Numbered from the stretch's first letter, positions 35,701-47,991 are shown. The stretch: 64,000 nucleotides of DNA from Deroplatys truncata (GCA_030765065.1 CM060990.1:10601501-10665500), one strand, 5' to 3'. Notes: a model not told the origin generated them from the sequence alone. Program-made: numbers and translations.

Positions 35701-36344
35701 TACTTGTTAATACGAAGTCGAATTCCTTCTACAGCAAGCAGAGCCCAGTTACTACCCTTAAGTTGTGATTCCTCCATTTCAGTAACCAACTTCTTCATTT
35801 TCGTTTCCAGCATAGATTCCAGATCCGTTTCTAAGAAATCAGCTTGATTTCGTGTTTTAAATGTTTTGTCGCAGGTTTCTCCGACACTGTTAAGAAATCT
35901 ACACTCAGCTAACAGATTAATTTTCACACTTTTGTGAATACCAAGCTCTTTATGTACAGCCTGGATTATCCGCTGTTTCGCCTCATGCAGGTACATATTC
36001 AGGTCCTTAGTTGATTCACAACGTATAAAATATGATTTCAAGCGTCCATTGAATGAAGTTTCATATTCTTTCATGTCACAGCCATCCATGATAGAAAATA
36101 TCTCTTGCTTTGTCGGTTCTAATCTACGTTTCTTCTCAGGTCTGTTTATTTCACACACATCTTCGTGTCGGCGACCCTTATAACTGTCTTTGAAGGCTAC
36201 GTTACAATATTTACACTTGAAGAGCTTTTTACAACGTAGCTCATGTCGTCTTTTATCATATCCACAGAGGAACTTCTTACAGCATTTACCACAAGAATAC
36301 CCTGAGGCACTAGGAATGATATCCTTATATGAGGATTTATTCAT
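32708..36344 (-). pseudogene. polB: Protein-primed family B DNA polymerase, left copy
   Basis: The polymerase would copy the element's DNA from a protein primer. It reads as two overlapping frames: 36344-33987 (785 residues) and 34030-32708. N-terminal Cys/His fingers lie at residues ~18-64. A treble-clef-like CxxC...HxH...HNEC region is at ~525-557. Exonuclease motifs are YADFES (Exo I, D424/E426), HNLSGYDS (Exo II) and YLISD (Exo III). Motif B (NNAMFGKTMEN) and motif C (YMDTDSF) are in the second frame. The catalytic motif A region (family DxNNLYG) is lost at ~33893-33899 by a deletion of about 14-17 nt, which also shifts the frame. TTA to TGA at 33987-33989 is private to this copy. The start ATG follows two TATA promoters. 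Confidence 0.92.
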
Positions 36345-36360
36345 TTTTCTTCTTGATATA

Positions 36361-36728
36361 ATAAGGTATTAACCTTTCTTCAAGGAAATGTACGCCTCTT
36401 TACCTTGATAACGCTTTAGAAGGTTGATTATTTTCTGAGAGAACAGCGATGTTAACACCTCAGAGATGATCAACAGAATGAATTTCAATGCTAGAGGTCG
36501 CTCTATTTATAGAGGAAGCACGAACCTTTTGCGATCAATTATATAACGTATTAACCCTTCTTCAAGGAAATGTTAGCCTATTTACCTTCATAACACTTTA
36601 GAAGGTCGCTTATTTTCTAGGAGATCAACGATCTGGTCACCTCGGAGATGATTAACAGAATGAAGTTCAATACCCAAGCTCGCTCTATTTATAGAGGAAG
36701 CACGAACCTTTTTGGATCAATTATATCC
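36361..36728 (-). promoter_or_regulatory. Twin polB promoters, left arm
   Basis: Two tandem ~182-bp repeats, each with a TATA box in the plus-strand form 'ctctatttatagagg' (TATAAATA on minus at 36504-36511 and 36686-36693). The hexamer-flanked box sits in a small palindrome (CCTCTATAAATAGAG). The proximal box is 160-167 nt upstream of the polB ATG. Confidence 0.75.
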
Positions 36729-36999
36729 TGATAATTAATACTAAAAACGGTGATGAAACGTGTAAGCTCTTATATTACAATTCGCGTTACACTGATGTTC
36801 GAGCGTCTCCGTATAACTTCGTATACTTAGAGAAAGTGTACAGTATTGTGAAGATGTATGTATTGTTCGGGTATAATCGTACAGATTCGGAGAGCTTGAC
36901 TCGTGAAGGTGATGAACGATCCGTTGACCGAGCAAGAGGCAAGCATTCCCTCTGCACAACGAAACCTAGAAGCACAAAGATGCAAATGAAAGGAAATCG
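36729..36999. other. Inter-module sequence of left arm
   Basis: Unique sequence between the twin promoters and the SINE-derived array; no gene. Mirrored at 43027-43297. Confidence 0.5.
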
Positions 37000-38335
37000 A
37001 GATAGCATGCGGTGCTCAAGCATTCGCCTGCAGACCAGGGAAAACCACGAAAAATATGTCAGAGTGAGCGTCCATCGGGACTCGAACCAGGGACTCTAGA
37101 AGTACACGTGAAAGATATAAATGAAAAAGATTTAAAGGGAAAGGAAAACGGAATCGACGAGAAACCACCCAGACATTCACCTGCAGACCAAGGCAAACCA
37201 TAAAAAATCTGGTGTCAGAGTGAACAACCAACGGAAATCGAACTCCTGAACCCTAAAAGCACACGTAAAAGACACAAATTATATAGAATGCAAGGAAATC
37301 GCGATAGATGGGAAACCGCCCAGACATTCACCCGCAGATCAGGGAAAATCCTGAAAAATCTGATGTCAGAGTGAACAACCAACGGGAATCGAACAAAGGA
37401 ACCTAGAAGCACATGTTAAAGATGCAAATCAAATCAAATAAAATAAAATCGTGATAGATGAGAAACCACCCAGACATTCGCCTACAGACCAGGGAAAATC
37501 ACGAAAAATATGGCAGAGTGAACAACCAACGCTAATCGAACGAGGGAAACCATCAGATTACACATGTGAAAGATGTAAATCAAATAAAATGAAAGAAAAT
37601 CGTGATAGACGGGAAACCACTCAGGCATTCGCCTGCAGACCAGGGAAAACCATGAAAAATCCCAGGATAGAGTGAGCGACCGACAGGGAAATCAAACAAA
37701 GGACTCTAGAAGCACAAATATACAAATGAAAGAAAATCGTGATAGATGGGAAACCACTCAGGCATTCGCCTGTAGACCAGGGAAAACCATGAAAAATATG
37801 TCAGAGTGAGCGACCGACGGGGAAATCAAACAAAGGACCCTAGAAGCACATGCGAAAGATGTAAATCAAATAAAATGAAAGAAAATAGAAATCGATGAGA
37901 AACCACTCAGGCATTCGCCCACAGACCGGGGAAATTGAGAAAAATCTAATGTCGGAGTGAACATCCAACGGCAATCGAACCAGGGAGATCTTCAGATTGT
38001 ACAGTGAAAGATGTAAATTATATAGAATGAAAGGAAATCGCGATAGATGAAAACCCACTCAGGCATTCGCCTGCAGACGAGGGAAAACCATGAAAAATCT
38101 GAGGTCAGAGTGAACAGCCGATGGTAATCGAACTAGGGAGATCATCGGATTATAACGTGAAATATGTAAATGAAAGGGAAATAAATCGTGATAGATGAGA
38201 AACCATCCAGACATTCGTAGTCAAATCAGCGAAAACTGCGAGAAACTAAGGTCAGAGTGACCGTCCCTACGGAAATCGACCCTACGACCTCGAATGCAAA
38301 TTACTGACGTTATCGACTGAACCAGACCGTAAAAA
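37000..38335 (-). repeat. Tandem array of SINE-derived units, left arm
   Basis: About nine units of ~140-155 bp. Each has 'cattcgcctgcagaccaggg', 'aaaaccatgaaaaat', 'tcagagtgaacaaccaacgg' and 'aatcgaac..aggga' elements. The minus strand shows a pol III B-box core (GTTCGATTCC-like) per unit. Only the last unit (38205-38335) keeps a tRNA-like A-box head (TGGTTCAGTCGATAACG on minus). The unit matches free SINE copies at 29165-29290 and 62440-62590. This indicates a SINE that inserted into the element and whose body was then tandemly amplified. Confidence 0.8.
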
Positions 38336-39706
38336 CAGGTTTATTCCATACGACTCATAACAGGATGTAGAGCCAGATGACGTCATACCTGTAGACAGAC
38401 TGTAGGGGGGTCAGTCGACATGCTGAAACGCGCGTGAGCGTTCTTCAGTTAATGTTTCATTCAATGCCTAGCATACCAACACTGCAATCCATTTCACAGC
38501 AAAGTTAATTTTTATTACAATACTTTCTCTCCTTATTTAATTAAATTCATGTATATACCCTATTATTTCATGTTTTCAGTACTTTCTTTCCCTAGTACCT
38601 CTCATTCACCCTAAAGAATCAGTATACAATATGACATTTTTATACGCTTAATGTCCATTTATCATAGAAAACCACGCTTAAAATACTTTCTTTACATCTC
38701 ACCCTCATTCACCCTAAGGAATCAATACACAATGACATTTTTATACGCTTAATGTCCATTTATCTCAGAATACTACGCTTAATTCGCAGTTATCACAGAA
38801 AACCGCTACATTTACTATAATTACGAGCAAACTAATTTTTTCCCAAAGTTACACGGATTTTAAACTCGTAGAATCGTATTAGAAAATGTATCATATTTTA
38901 TCAGTTCAAAGCGGGTAAACATTTTTAAAGTCATCGATTACATTTAGCGTAAAGATTATCATGTATCATTTATAAAGCCGTCTTGTTAAATATAATGTAT
39001 CGCAATCCATTTTTAAAATCAAATCATACATACGTTTAATACATAAAATGGATGTCTTCATATACCCAATATGGCTGCCATGCACGTTAAACCCATCAAT
39101 ATGGAGCGTCTGGCATCTTCGTCATTGAACGCGCTTCCGACTCTCTCCGCTAGATGGAGCGCATGATGCATGCTACGAGGATGGAGAGGGAGAAACCAGC
39201 TCTAATTAGGTTGCAGTAGAGAGGGAGCGTCAGTCGGCCTGAGAGCCTCGTTCAGGGAGGTCGTATAGTTCTCACATTCATTTTAATACGCGTCGTCGTA
39301 TCGCGTGTTCGTTACGTAACTTTTTTTTACCATTCTTAGTCATGCATTCATCCAAGAGATGTAATTTCGTCAGGACGACAGTACTCAAATATGCATTACA
39401 AAATAAACGTTTATTCGATGCCTTTATCTTAATTGCTTTTTGATGTTATTCGAAGATGAATTTATACTCATGTCACGCGATTCAGCCCAAGACCAACAGG
39501 TCAATTTGGAACAGCAGTCAATGACGCATCATATTCTAAAGATATAGACACCCTTTACTGCAAATCGCTATCTCTTTCCATTCAGGAGATATAAGCATTT
39601 AACGGTAATAATACATTTTTTTGCGACGCACCGCCAATTAAAGTGGTCTGTAATCGAAATAATTACCCCACAGTATATATAACATAGCGACTTGGAGCTT
39701 CAAAGC
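38336..39706. other. AT-rich inner part of left arm
   Basis: Non-coding. Contains a ~100-bp direct repeat in two copies (about 38600-38690 and 38700-38790; 'tttatacgcttaatgtccat'). No ORF of interest. Mirrored at 40320-41690. Confidence 0.6.
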
Positions 39707-39726
39707 CGATGCCGACAACTGATAAG

Positions 39727-40298
39727 TTCCTTTCTTCTAAGCAGTCGACTCCCACCCCCGCTTCGTGCTATTCCGACACCGCCATTTACGATGAGAACAA
39801 TATTGCATTGTGCTGCGTCTCTGATTTGCGGTGAAAGAATAGCACAGAAGAGGAAAGGCGTGAAAACACTTAACCTTTGTGGTTTCACCCTTAAAAGCTA
39901 CTGGACCACGATCCCCCTCCTCTCTGCTCTACTCCATCGCTGGCTTAAGCGATGAGAACAATAGCCTATTGTTCTCCAATACCGAGGCCAGCATTAGGTC
40001 ATGCCCCAAAGAGGGGGAGTGATCACGCCCCCTCCGCAGAGAGCCTGACAGTAGAGCACAAAGAGAGGGCGTGCCCAGTGTACGGGATAGGATTAGAAAG
40101 GAGAGGGGAGGGGTGTGCTCACCTGTGCAAGGGAGAGGTCACAAAGGAAGGAGAGGGGGCAGGGTGGCCACCGGCACGCGACCGTGCGGCATTAGGCGAG
40201 ACCACAAAGGGAGGGGGCGGGACCAGGCGGCACACGACAGGACGGCATGTGAGGCCTCAAAGGGAGGGGGCGGGACCAGGCGGCATAGAATAAAGGAT
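39727..40298. other. Spacer at palindrome centre, GC-rich and hairpin-rich
   Basis: Not shared between arms. It holds a perfect hairpin GAGAACAATAG-C-CTATTGTTCTC (39954-39976), a 7-bp stem at ~39933-39954 (CATCGCT/AGCGATG) and a 24-nt near-palindrome around TGATCA at 40011-40034, close to the exact symmetry centre (~40012.5). Its right half has G-rich imperfect repeats ('gggagggggcgggaccaggc', at ~40209 and ~40263). Frames here have gene-like length only because of composition. Confidence 0.8.
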
Positions 40299-40319
40299 CT
40301 TATCAGTTGTCGGCATCGC

Positions 40320-41690
40320 CTTTGTGCGCTTGAAGGAATACAATATACCTACTGTGGGGTAATTAATTCGATTACAGACCACTTTAATTGGCGGTGCGTC
40401 GCAAAAAAATGTATTATTACCGTTAAATGCTTATATCTCCTGAATGGAAAGAGATAGCGATTTGCAGTAAAGGGTGTCTATATCTTTAGAATATGATGCG
40501 TCATTGACTGCTGTTCCAAATTGACCTGTTGGTCTTGGGCTGAATCGCGTGACATGAGTATAAATTCATCTTCGAATAACATCAAAAAGCAATTAAGATA
40601 AAGGCATCGAATAAACGTCTATTTTGTAATGCATATTTGAGTACTGTCGTCCTGACGAAATTACATCTCTTGGATGAATGCATGACTAAGAATGGTAAAA
40701 AAAAAGTTACGTAACGAACACGCGATACGACGACGCGTATTAAAATGAATGTGAGAACTATACGACCTCCCTGAACGAGGCTCTCAGGCCGACTGACGCT
40801 CCCTCTCTACTGCAACCTAATTAGAGCTGGTTTCTCCCTCTCCATCCTCGTAGCATGCATCATGCGCTCCATCTAGCGGAGAGAGTCGGAAGCGCGTTCA
40901 ATGACGAAGATGCCAGACGCTCCATATTGATGGGTTTAACGTGCATGGCAGCCATATTGGGTATATGAAGACATCCATTTTATGTATTAAACGTATGTAT
41001 GATTTGATTTTAAAAATGGATTGCGATACATTATATTTAACAAGACGGCTTTATAAATGATACATGATAATTTTTACGCTAAATGTAATCGATGACTTTA
41101 AAAATGTTTACCCGCTTTGAACTGATAAAATATGATACATTTTCTAATACGATTCTACGAGTTTAAAATCCGTGTAACTCTGGGAAAAAATTAGTTTGCT
41201 CGTAATTATAGTAAATGTAGCGGTTTTCTGTGATAACTGCGAATTAAGCGTGGTATTCTGTGATAAATGGACATTAAGCGTATAAAAATGTCATTGTGTA
41301 TTCATTCCTTAGGGTGAATGAGGATGAGATGTAAAGAAAGTATTTTAAGCGTGGTTTTCTATGATAAATGGACATTAAGCGTATAAAAATGTCATATTGT
41401 ATACTGATTCTTTAGGGTGAATGAGAGGTACTAGGGAAAGAAAGTACTGAAAACATGAAATAATAGGGTATATACATGAATTTAATTAAATAAGGAGAGA
41501 AAGTATTGTAATAAAAATTAACTTTGCTGTGAAATGGATTGCAGTGTTGGTATGCTAGGCATTGAATGAAACATTAACTGAAGAACGCTCACGCGCGTTT
41601 CAGCATGTCGACTGACCCCCCTACAGTCTGTCTACAGGTATGACGTCATCTGGCTCGGCATCCTATTATGAGTCGTATGGAATAAACCTG
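40320..41690. other. AT-rich inner part of right arm
   Basis: Inverted copy of 38336-39706; non-coding. Confidence 0.6.
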
Positions 41691-43026
41691 TTTTTACGGT
41701 CTGGTTCAGTCGATAACGTCAGTAATTTGCATTCGAGGTCGTAGGGTCGATTTCCGTAGGGACGGTCACTCTGACCTTAGTTTCTCGCAGTTTTCGCTGA
41801 TCTGGCTACGAATGTCTGGGTGGTTTCTCATCTATCACGATTTATTTCCCTTTCATTTACATATTTCACGTTATAATCCGATGATCTCCCTGGTTCGATT
41901 ACCATCGGCTGTTCACTCTGACCTCAGATTTTTCATGGTTTTCCCTGGTCTGCAGGCGAATGCCTGAGTGGGTTTTCATCTATCGCGATTTCCTTTCATT
42001 CTATATAATTTACATCTTTCACTGTACAATCTGAAGATCTCCCTGGTTCGATTGCCGTTGGATGTTCACTCCGACATTAGATTTTTCTCGATTTCCCCGG
42101 TCTGTGGGCGAATGCCTGAGTGGTTTCTCATCGATTTCTATTTTCTTTCATTTTATTTGATTTACATCTTTCGCATGTGCTTCTAGGGTCCTTTGTTTGA
42201 TTTCCCCGTCGGTCGCTCACTATGACATATTTTTCATGGTTTTCCCTGGTCTACAGGCGAATGCCTGAGTGGTTTCCCATCTATCACGATTTTCTTTCAT
42301 TTGTATATTTGTGCTTCTAGAGTCCTTTGTTTGATTTCCCTGTCGGTCGCTCACTCTATCCTGGGATTTTTCATGGTTTTCCCTGGTCTGCAGGCGAATG
42401 CCTGAGTGGTTTCCCGTCTATCACGATTTTCTTTCATTTTATTTGATTTACATCTTTCACATGTGTAATCTGATGGTTTCCCTCGTTCGATTAGCGTTGG
42501 TTGTTCACTCTGCCATATTTTTCGTGATTTTCCCTGGTCTGTAGGCGAATGTCTGGGTGGTTTCTCATCTATCACGATTTTATTTTATTTGATTTGATTT
42601 GCATCTTTAACATGTGCTTCTAGGGTCCTTTGTTCGATTCCCGTTGGTTGTTCCCTCTGACATCAGATTTTTCACGATTTTCCCTGGTCTGCGTGTGAAT
42701 GTCTGGGCGGTTTCCCATCTATCGCGATTTCCTTGCATTCTATATAATTTGTGTCTTTTACGTGTGCTTTTAGGGTTTAGGAGTTCGATTTCCGTTGGTT
42801 GTTCACTCTGACACCAGATTTTTTATGGTTTGCCTTGGTTTGCAGATGAATGTCTGGGTGGTTTCTCGTCGATTCCGTTTTCCTTTCCCTTTAAATCTTT
42901 TTCATTTATATCTTTCACGTGTACTTCTAGAGTCCCTGGTTCGAGTCCCGATGGACGCTCACTCTGACATATTTTTCGTGGTTTTCCCTGGTCTGCAGGC
43001 GAATGCTTGAGCACCGCATGCTATCT
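41691..43026 (+). repeat. Tandem array of SINE-derived units, right arm
   Basis: Mirror of the left array; the tRNA-like head ('ggttcagtcgataacg') is at ~41703 and units run toward 43026 on the plus strand, each with 'ttcgattnccgttgg'-type B-box sequence. Confidence 0.8.
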
Positions 43027-43297
43027 CGATTTCCTTTCATTTGCATCTTTGTGCTTCTAGGTTTCGTTGTGCAGAGGGAATGCTTGCCTCTTGCTCGGTC
43101 AACGGATCGTTCATCACCTTCACGAGTCAAGCTCTCCGAATCTGTACGATTATACCCGAACAATACATACATCTTCACAATACTGTACACTTTCTCTAAG
43201 TATACGAAGTTATACGGAGACGCTCGAACATCAGTGTAACGCGAATTGTAATATAAGAGCTTACACGTTTCATCACCGTTTTTAGTATTAATTATCA

Positions 43298-43665
43298 GGA
43301 TATAATTGATCCAAAAAGGTTCGTGCTTCCTCTATAAATAGAGCGAGCTTGGGTATTGAACTTCATTCTGTTAATCATCTCCGAGGTGACCAGATCGTTG
43401 ATCTCCTAGAAAATAAGCGACCTTCTAAAGTGTTATGAAGGTAAATAGGCTAACATTTCCTTGAAGAAGGGTTAATACGTTATATAATTGATCGCAAAAG
43501 GTTCGTGCTTCCTCTATAAATAGAGCGACCTCTAGCATTGAAATTCATTCTGTTGATCATCTCTGAGGTGTTAACATCGCTGTTCTCTCAGAAAATAATC
43601 AACCTTCTAAAGCGTTATCAAGGTAAAGAGGCGTACATTTCCTTGAAGAAAGGTTAATACCTTAT
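43298..43665 (+). promoter_or_regulatory. Twin polB promoters, right arm
   Basis: TATAAATA at 43333-43340 and 43515-43522 inside two ~182-bp direct repeats; the proximal box is 167 nt before the ATG at 43682. Confidence 0.75.
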
Positions 43666-43681
43666 TATATCAAGAAGAAAA

Positions 43682-46600
43682 ATGAATAAATCCTCATATA
43701 AGGATATCATTCCTAGTGCCTCAGGGTATTCTTGTGGTAAATGCTGTAAGAAGTTCCTCTGTGGATATGATAAAAGACGACATGAGCTACGTTGTAAAAA
43801 GCTCTTCAAGTGTAAATATTGTAACGTAGCCTTCAAAGACAGTTATAAGGGTCGCCGACACGAAGATGTGTGTGAAATAAACAGACCTGAGAAGAAACGT
43901 AGATTAGAACCGACAAAGCAAGAGATATTTTCTATCATGGATGGCTGTGACATGAAAGAATATGAAACTTCATTCAATGGACGCTTGAAATCATATTTTA
44001 TACGTTGTGAATCAACTAAGGACCTGAATATGTACCTGCATGAGGCGAAACAGCGGATAATCCAGGCTGTACATAAAGAGCTTGGTATTCACAAAAGTGT
44101 GAAAATTAATCTGTTAGCTGAGTGTAGATTTCTTAACAGTGTCGGAGAAACCTGCGACAAAACATTTAAAACACGAAATCAAGCTGATTTCTTAGAAACG
44201 GATCTGGAATCTATGCTGGAAACGAAAATGAAGAAGTTGGTTACTGAAATGGAGGAATCACAACTTAAGGGTAGTAACTGGGCTCTGCTTGCTGTAGAAG
44301 GAATTCGACTTCGTATTAACAAGTACAATCCGTTACGGGGAAGTAGTTACATACCCCTACCGCCATCTGTTGGAAGTAAAGAAGCGTGTATAAACATCCA
44401 GAATTTAACTGATGAGCTATGTTTCATGTACTCTATATTAGCTAAATTCATCGAGAAGGATGCACAGCGTGTGAGCAAATACGAACAACTCCAAGATAAG
44501 TACGACTTCAGCTGCGTTTTCTATCCTACTCCACTTTCTCAAATACCTAAATTTGAGAAGCTTAATAGGATGTCTATCAACGTCTTCGGTCTGGATGAGA
44601 AGCATGAAGTGTATCCGATAAAGGTTGCTGAGATTGAACTATCTGACCGTCGTGACCTCCTGCTATTGAGTGACAGTAGTGGAAAACATCACTATGTATA
44701 TATCAAGAATTTTGAGAAGCTCGTTCGACGTCAGAAAACTAAGCATGATGGGGTTATATATACCTGTAAGCGGTGCTTTACACATTTTGACAATCGATAT
44801 GGACGAAGTGGACTCGAAAAACTGCAAGAACATGCATCCATCTGTAATCAGCATGGTGTTGCAACGGTAGTTATGCCTACAAAGGAGAAATCAATTGTAC
44901 AGTTTAAAAATTTTGAAAGGATGTTGAAACTACCTTACGTCATCTACGCAGACTTTGAAAGCATTCTCTCTCCATGTCATACATGCATACCCAGTCCTGA
45001 AACTTCCTATACAACCCCTTATCAAGAGCACACAGCAATGAGCTTCTGTGTTTACGTTAAACCATCAACCAACGTTGAACATCTGAAAACTGGCCTTCCT
45101 AAGCATCCCTATGTATATCGTGGTGTTGATGCTGCTCAGAAGTTTATGGAATACCTGTCATTCCTTGCAAAGGAGATTAATAATATATACAAATCTGTCA
45201 TGCCCCTGAAACTTACATATCAACAGCAGATGGATTACAACGCCTCTACAGTATGCTACTTGTGTGGAAAAACCTTTACTGAAGAGAACTATAAAGTACG
45301 CGACCATGATCACATCAGTGGTGAATATCGAGGAAGTCTGCATAATGAATGTAATTTAGCCTGCAAAACACCTAAATATATCCTTGTCTTCATGCACAAC
45401 CTCAGTGGATATGACTCATACTTCATTGTTAAGGAGCTGGGATGTACAAGTGAGCGGGTGGAAGTAATTCCTAGCTCTGAAGATAGCTATATATCATTCT
45501 CCAAGTATGTCGGAGATATAAAGCTCCGGTTTGTAGATAGTTTTCGGTTCCTGAGTACAAGCTTGGATAAGCTGGTAAAAAATCTAACATCATACCCTGA
45601 AACATTGAAGTACTTCGGAGAAGACAAGATGAAGTTGATGACACGTAATGGTGTATTTCCCTGTGATTACGTCACTTCATGGGACGTCTTGAACGAGACC
45701 TGCCTGCCTCCTAAGAACTACTTCCACAATAAACTGAATGAAGAAGAAATTATTGATGCTGACTACGAACATGCTAGAAATGTATGGAGACTGTTCAATG
45801 TGAGAAACCTGGGAGAATACAGTGACCTCTACTTAATATCTGATGTTCTTCTTCTAGGTGATGTCTTTGAGACATTCAGAGAGCAAACTCTCAAAACGCA
45901 CAAAGTTGATCCAGCACATTATTTTACCTCTCCAGGACTTACATGGGACGCCATGTTACTGTATACTGGAATTGAACTGGAACTGTTGCAAGATTATGAC
46001 CAACTACTCATGGTGGAATCCGGAAGAAGAGGAGGTTTATGCCAAGTTTCACATCGGTATGCAGAGGCTAATAACACTTACATGGACAAGTTTGATCCGT
46101 CGAGACCAACCCAATTCATCATATACGAGTGGGTGGGCCATGTGGCACGCCCTTTGTTTTGATGGATTTCAGTGGGTTTCACCTGAAGAAGTAAACTTAC
46201 AAAGACTAGAAGAAGATGATCCTCATGGATACATATTAGAACTTGACATCGAGTATCCCGCTGAACTCCATGATCTGCATAATAATCTACCATTCCTGCC
46301 TGAGTGTCTGAAACCAAAGGACTCGACTACTAAGAAGCTAATTCCTCACCTTGGATCACGAACGAAGTATGTAGTACATTACATGACTTTGAAGCAAGTT
46401 CTTAGTCATGGCCTGCGACTAACAAATATCCATCGTGTGCTACAATTTCGACAGTCACAGTGGTTAAAACCGTATGTGGAATTTAATAACAGACTACGAA
46501 AACAAGCTGCAAACGATTTTGAGAAGGATCTCTACAACCTGTTTAACAACGCCATGTTTGGAAAAACAATGGAGAACCTTCCTAATCGTGAGGATATACG

Positions 46601-47318
46601 GTTGGTGACAAACGAGAAGACTCTGGAAAAGTTAATTGCAACGCCAACGTTTATCGACAGGACGATATATGCTTCTAATCTAGCTGCTGTACATATGGCC
46701 TCTCGTCAGATCGTGTTCAACAAGCCTATATACATCGGTATGAGTGTGTTGGATATCTCCAAGACATTAACGTATAACTATCATTACGACGTGTTGTTGC
46801 CTTATTATGGAGCTGAAAACCTGAAGCTTATGTATATGGACACTGATTCGTTCATTCATCGCGTTACAACTGAAGATGTGTACCAGGACAAGCTACGTTT
46901 TCTCGAACACCTAGTTACAGCTGATTACCCTGTCAACCACATATGCTATTCAGCTCTAAACAAGAAGGTGCTGGGAAAATTTAAAGATGAGGCTAATGGT
47001 AAAATCATCCTACGCTTTGTTGGACTATGTCCTAAGATGTATGCCTTAGATATTCAAGGCTCAATGATAAAATAGATTAAAGGTATAAAACGTAGCGCTA
47101 TTAAGCTGTACATTTCATTTGACAGCTATACAGACTGTCTTAAAACCGGAGAAATCATCAGAACACCCATGAATCTGATCCTGTCTCGGGAGCATGCTCT
47201 TGCCACAGTGCAAGTGAATAAAATTGCATTGACTCCGTTTGATGATAAAAGAATTATTGCTGAGGACGGAATAACGACATATGCGTATGGACATTACGCC
47301 ATTACAAACAGTGCTTAA
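43682..47318 (+). pseudogene. polB: Protein-primed family B DNA polymerase, right copy
   Basis: Same gene as the left copy, transcribed outward on the plus strand. Frame one runs 43682-46162 (826 residues). It continues past the site of the left copy's stop through RGGLCQVSHRYAEANNTYM, a conserved family segment, to QFIIY at 46124-46126. Only 7 nt then separate it from WAMWHAL in the second frame, so motif A is missing, exactly as in the left copy. Frame two carries motif B (FGKTMEN) and motif C (MDTDSF). A private TAG at 47073-47075 interrupts it; the remaining codons continue in frame to TAA at 47316-47318. The total span of 3637 nt is one short of a codon multiple by the amount the deletion explains. 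It is inactive. Confidence 0.92.
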
Positions 47319-47574
47319 AAGAATGTAAGTCAAAGATAAAGATTTTCTCGTGAGTCTACAATCTTAAAAAAAAAAATGAAGGTTATCCGTGTGCTGTATA
47401 TGCAGCTAGCTGACGACCGATGAAGAAAGAAGAAGATGGTAGGGAAGGTGGTAACCCTGCCATTAGGAGCAATCCTAGTGCTAGTCTCAAGCCTAGATAA
47501 AAAGGGGAGAGACACCTACAACGAACTAAAGTAAAGGTATGTTGACGTAAACTTTTCAATTAAAACTCTCGAAT

Positions 47575-47591
47575 AATAAAACCTGAATAAA
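47575..47591 (+). terminator. PolyA signals downstream of right polB
   Basis: AATAAA at 47575-47580 and 47586-47591, about 260 nt after the polB stop. Confidence 0.5.
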
Positions 47592-47774
47592 ACATTGCAA
47601 TTTCACTAAAAGAAAGTTGAGGTTATCTTTGGCTAACCAGATTAGGTTAGTCGATGACTGAGTAGAATAGATGATGAGAGGAACTTTTGGGATTGGTCGG
47701 GTTAATCTAGGCTAGGCTCTCGTACTTATTGTCTAAGTTATGAAGGATGAATTAGTTTAGATTGCCTTAGCAAT

Positions 47775-47991
47775 GGGTTGGTTACGTGTTGTTCTTACGT
47801 TTTGTTACGTGGTTACATGGTTGGTACGTGTTGTTACGTCGTGTGACGTTTCTGGTTACGAGATGTCACGTGATGTTACGAGGATACGTGCTTATGTTAC
47901 TTAGTGTGGCGTCTTGTCATGCTGTTATGTTACGTTGTGTTACGTCTTGTTACGTGGTTACGTTTGTTGGTTACGTCTTGTTACGTGATTA
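47775..47991. repeat. 'gttacgt' short-repeat array, right arm
   Basis: Inverted copy of 32036-32252. Confidence 0.8.

Larger units (their letters stand above)
30510..39726. repeat. Left arm of palindrome (~9.2 kb)
   Basis: Reverse complement of 40299-49521. Order from the outer end: terminus, subterminal repeats, 'acgtaac' array, polyA signals, polB (minus strand), twin promoters, SINE-derived array, AT-rich inner part. Inner limit is 'cgatgccgacaactgataag' (39707-39726). Just outside it (39674-39706) the two arms differ over ~34 nt of equal length. Confidence 0.95.

Noticed and set aside
36813..36825. Exact 13-bp match to a loxP arm (and mirror copy at ~43201-43213)
   Set aside because: No inverted partner arm follows the 8-bp spacer position, so there is no loxP site; chance match mirrored by the palindrome.
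36741..37203. Short ORFs mirrored at 42.8-43.3 kb
   Set aside because: Mirroring comes from the arms; they overlap the SINE-derived array and have no family signature.
39952..40457. Overlapping Arg/Gly-rich ORFs in the palindrome spacer
   Set aside because: Open because of G-rich repeats; no domain, and two frames are open at once.
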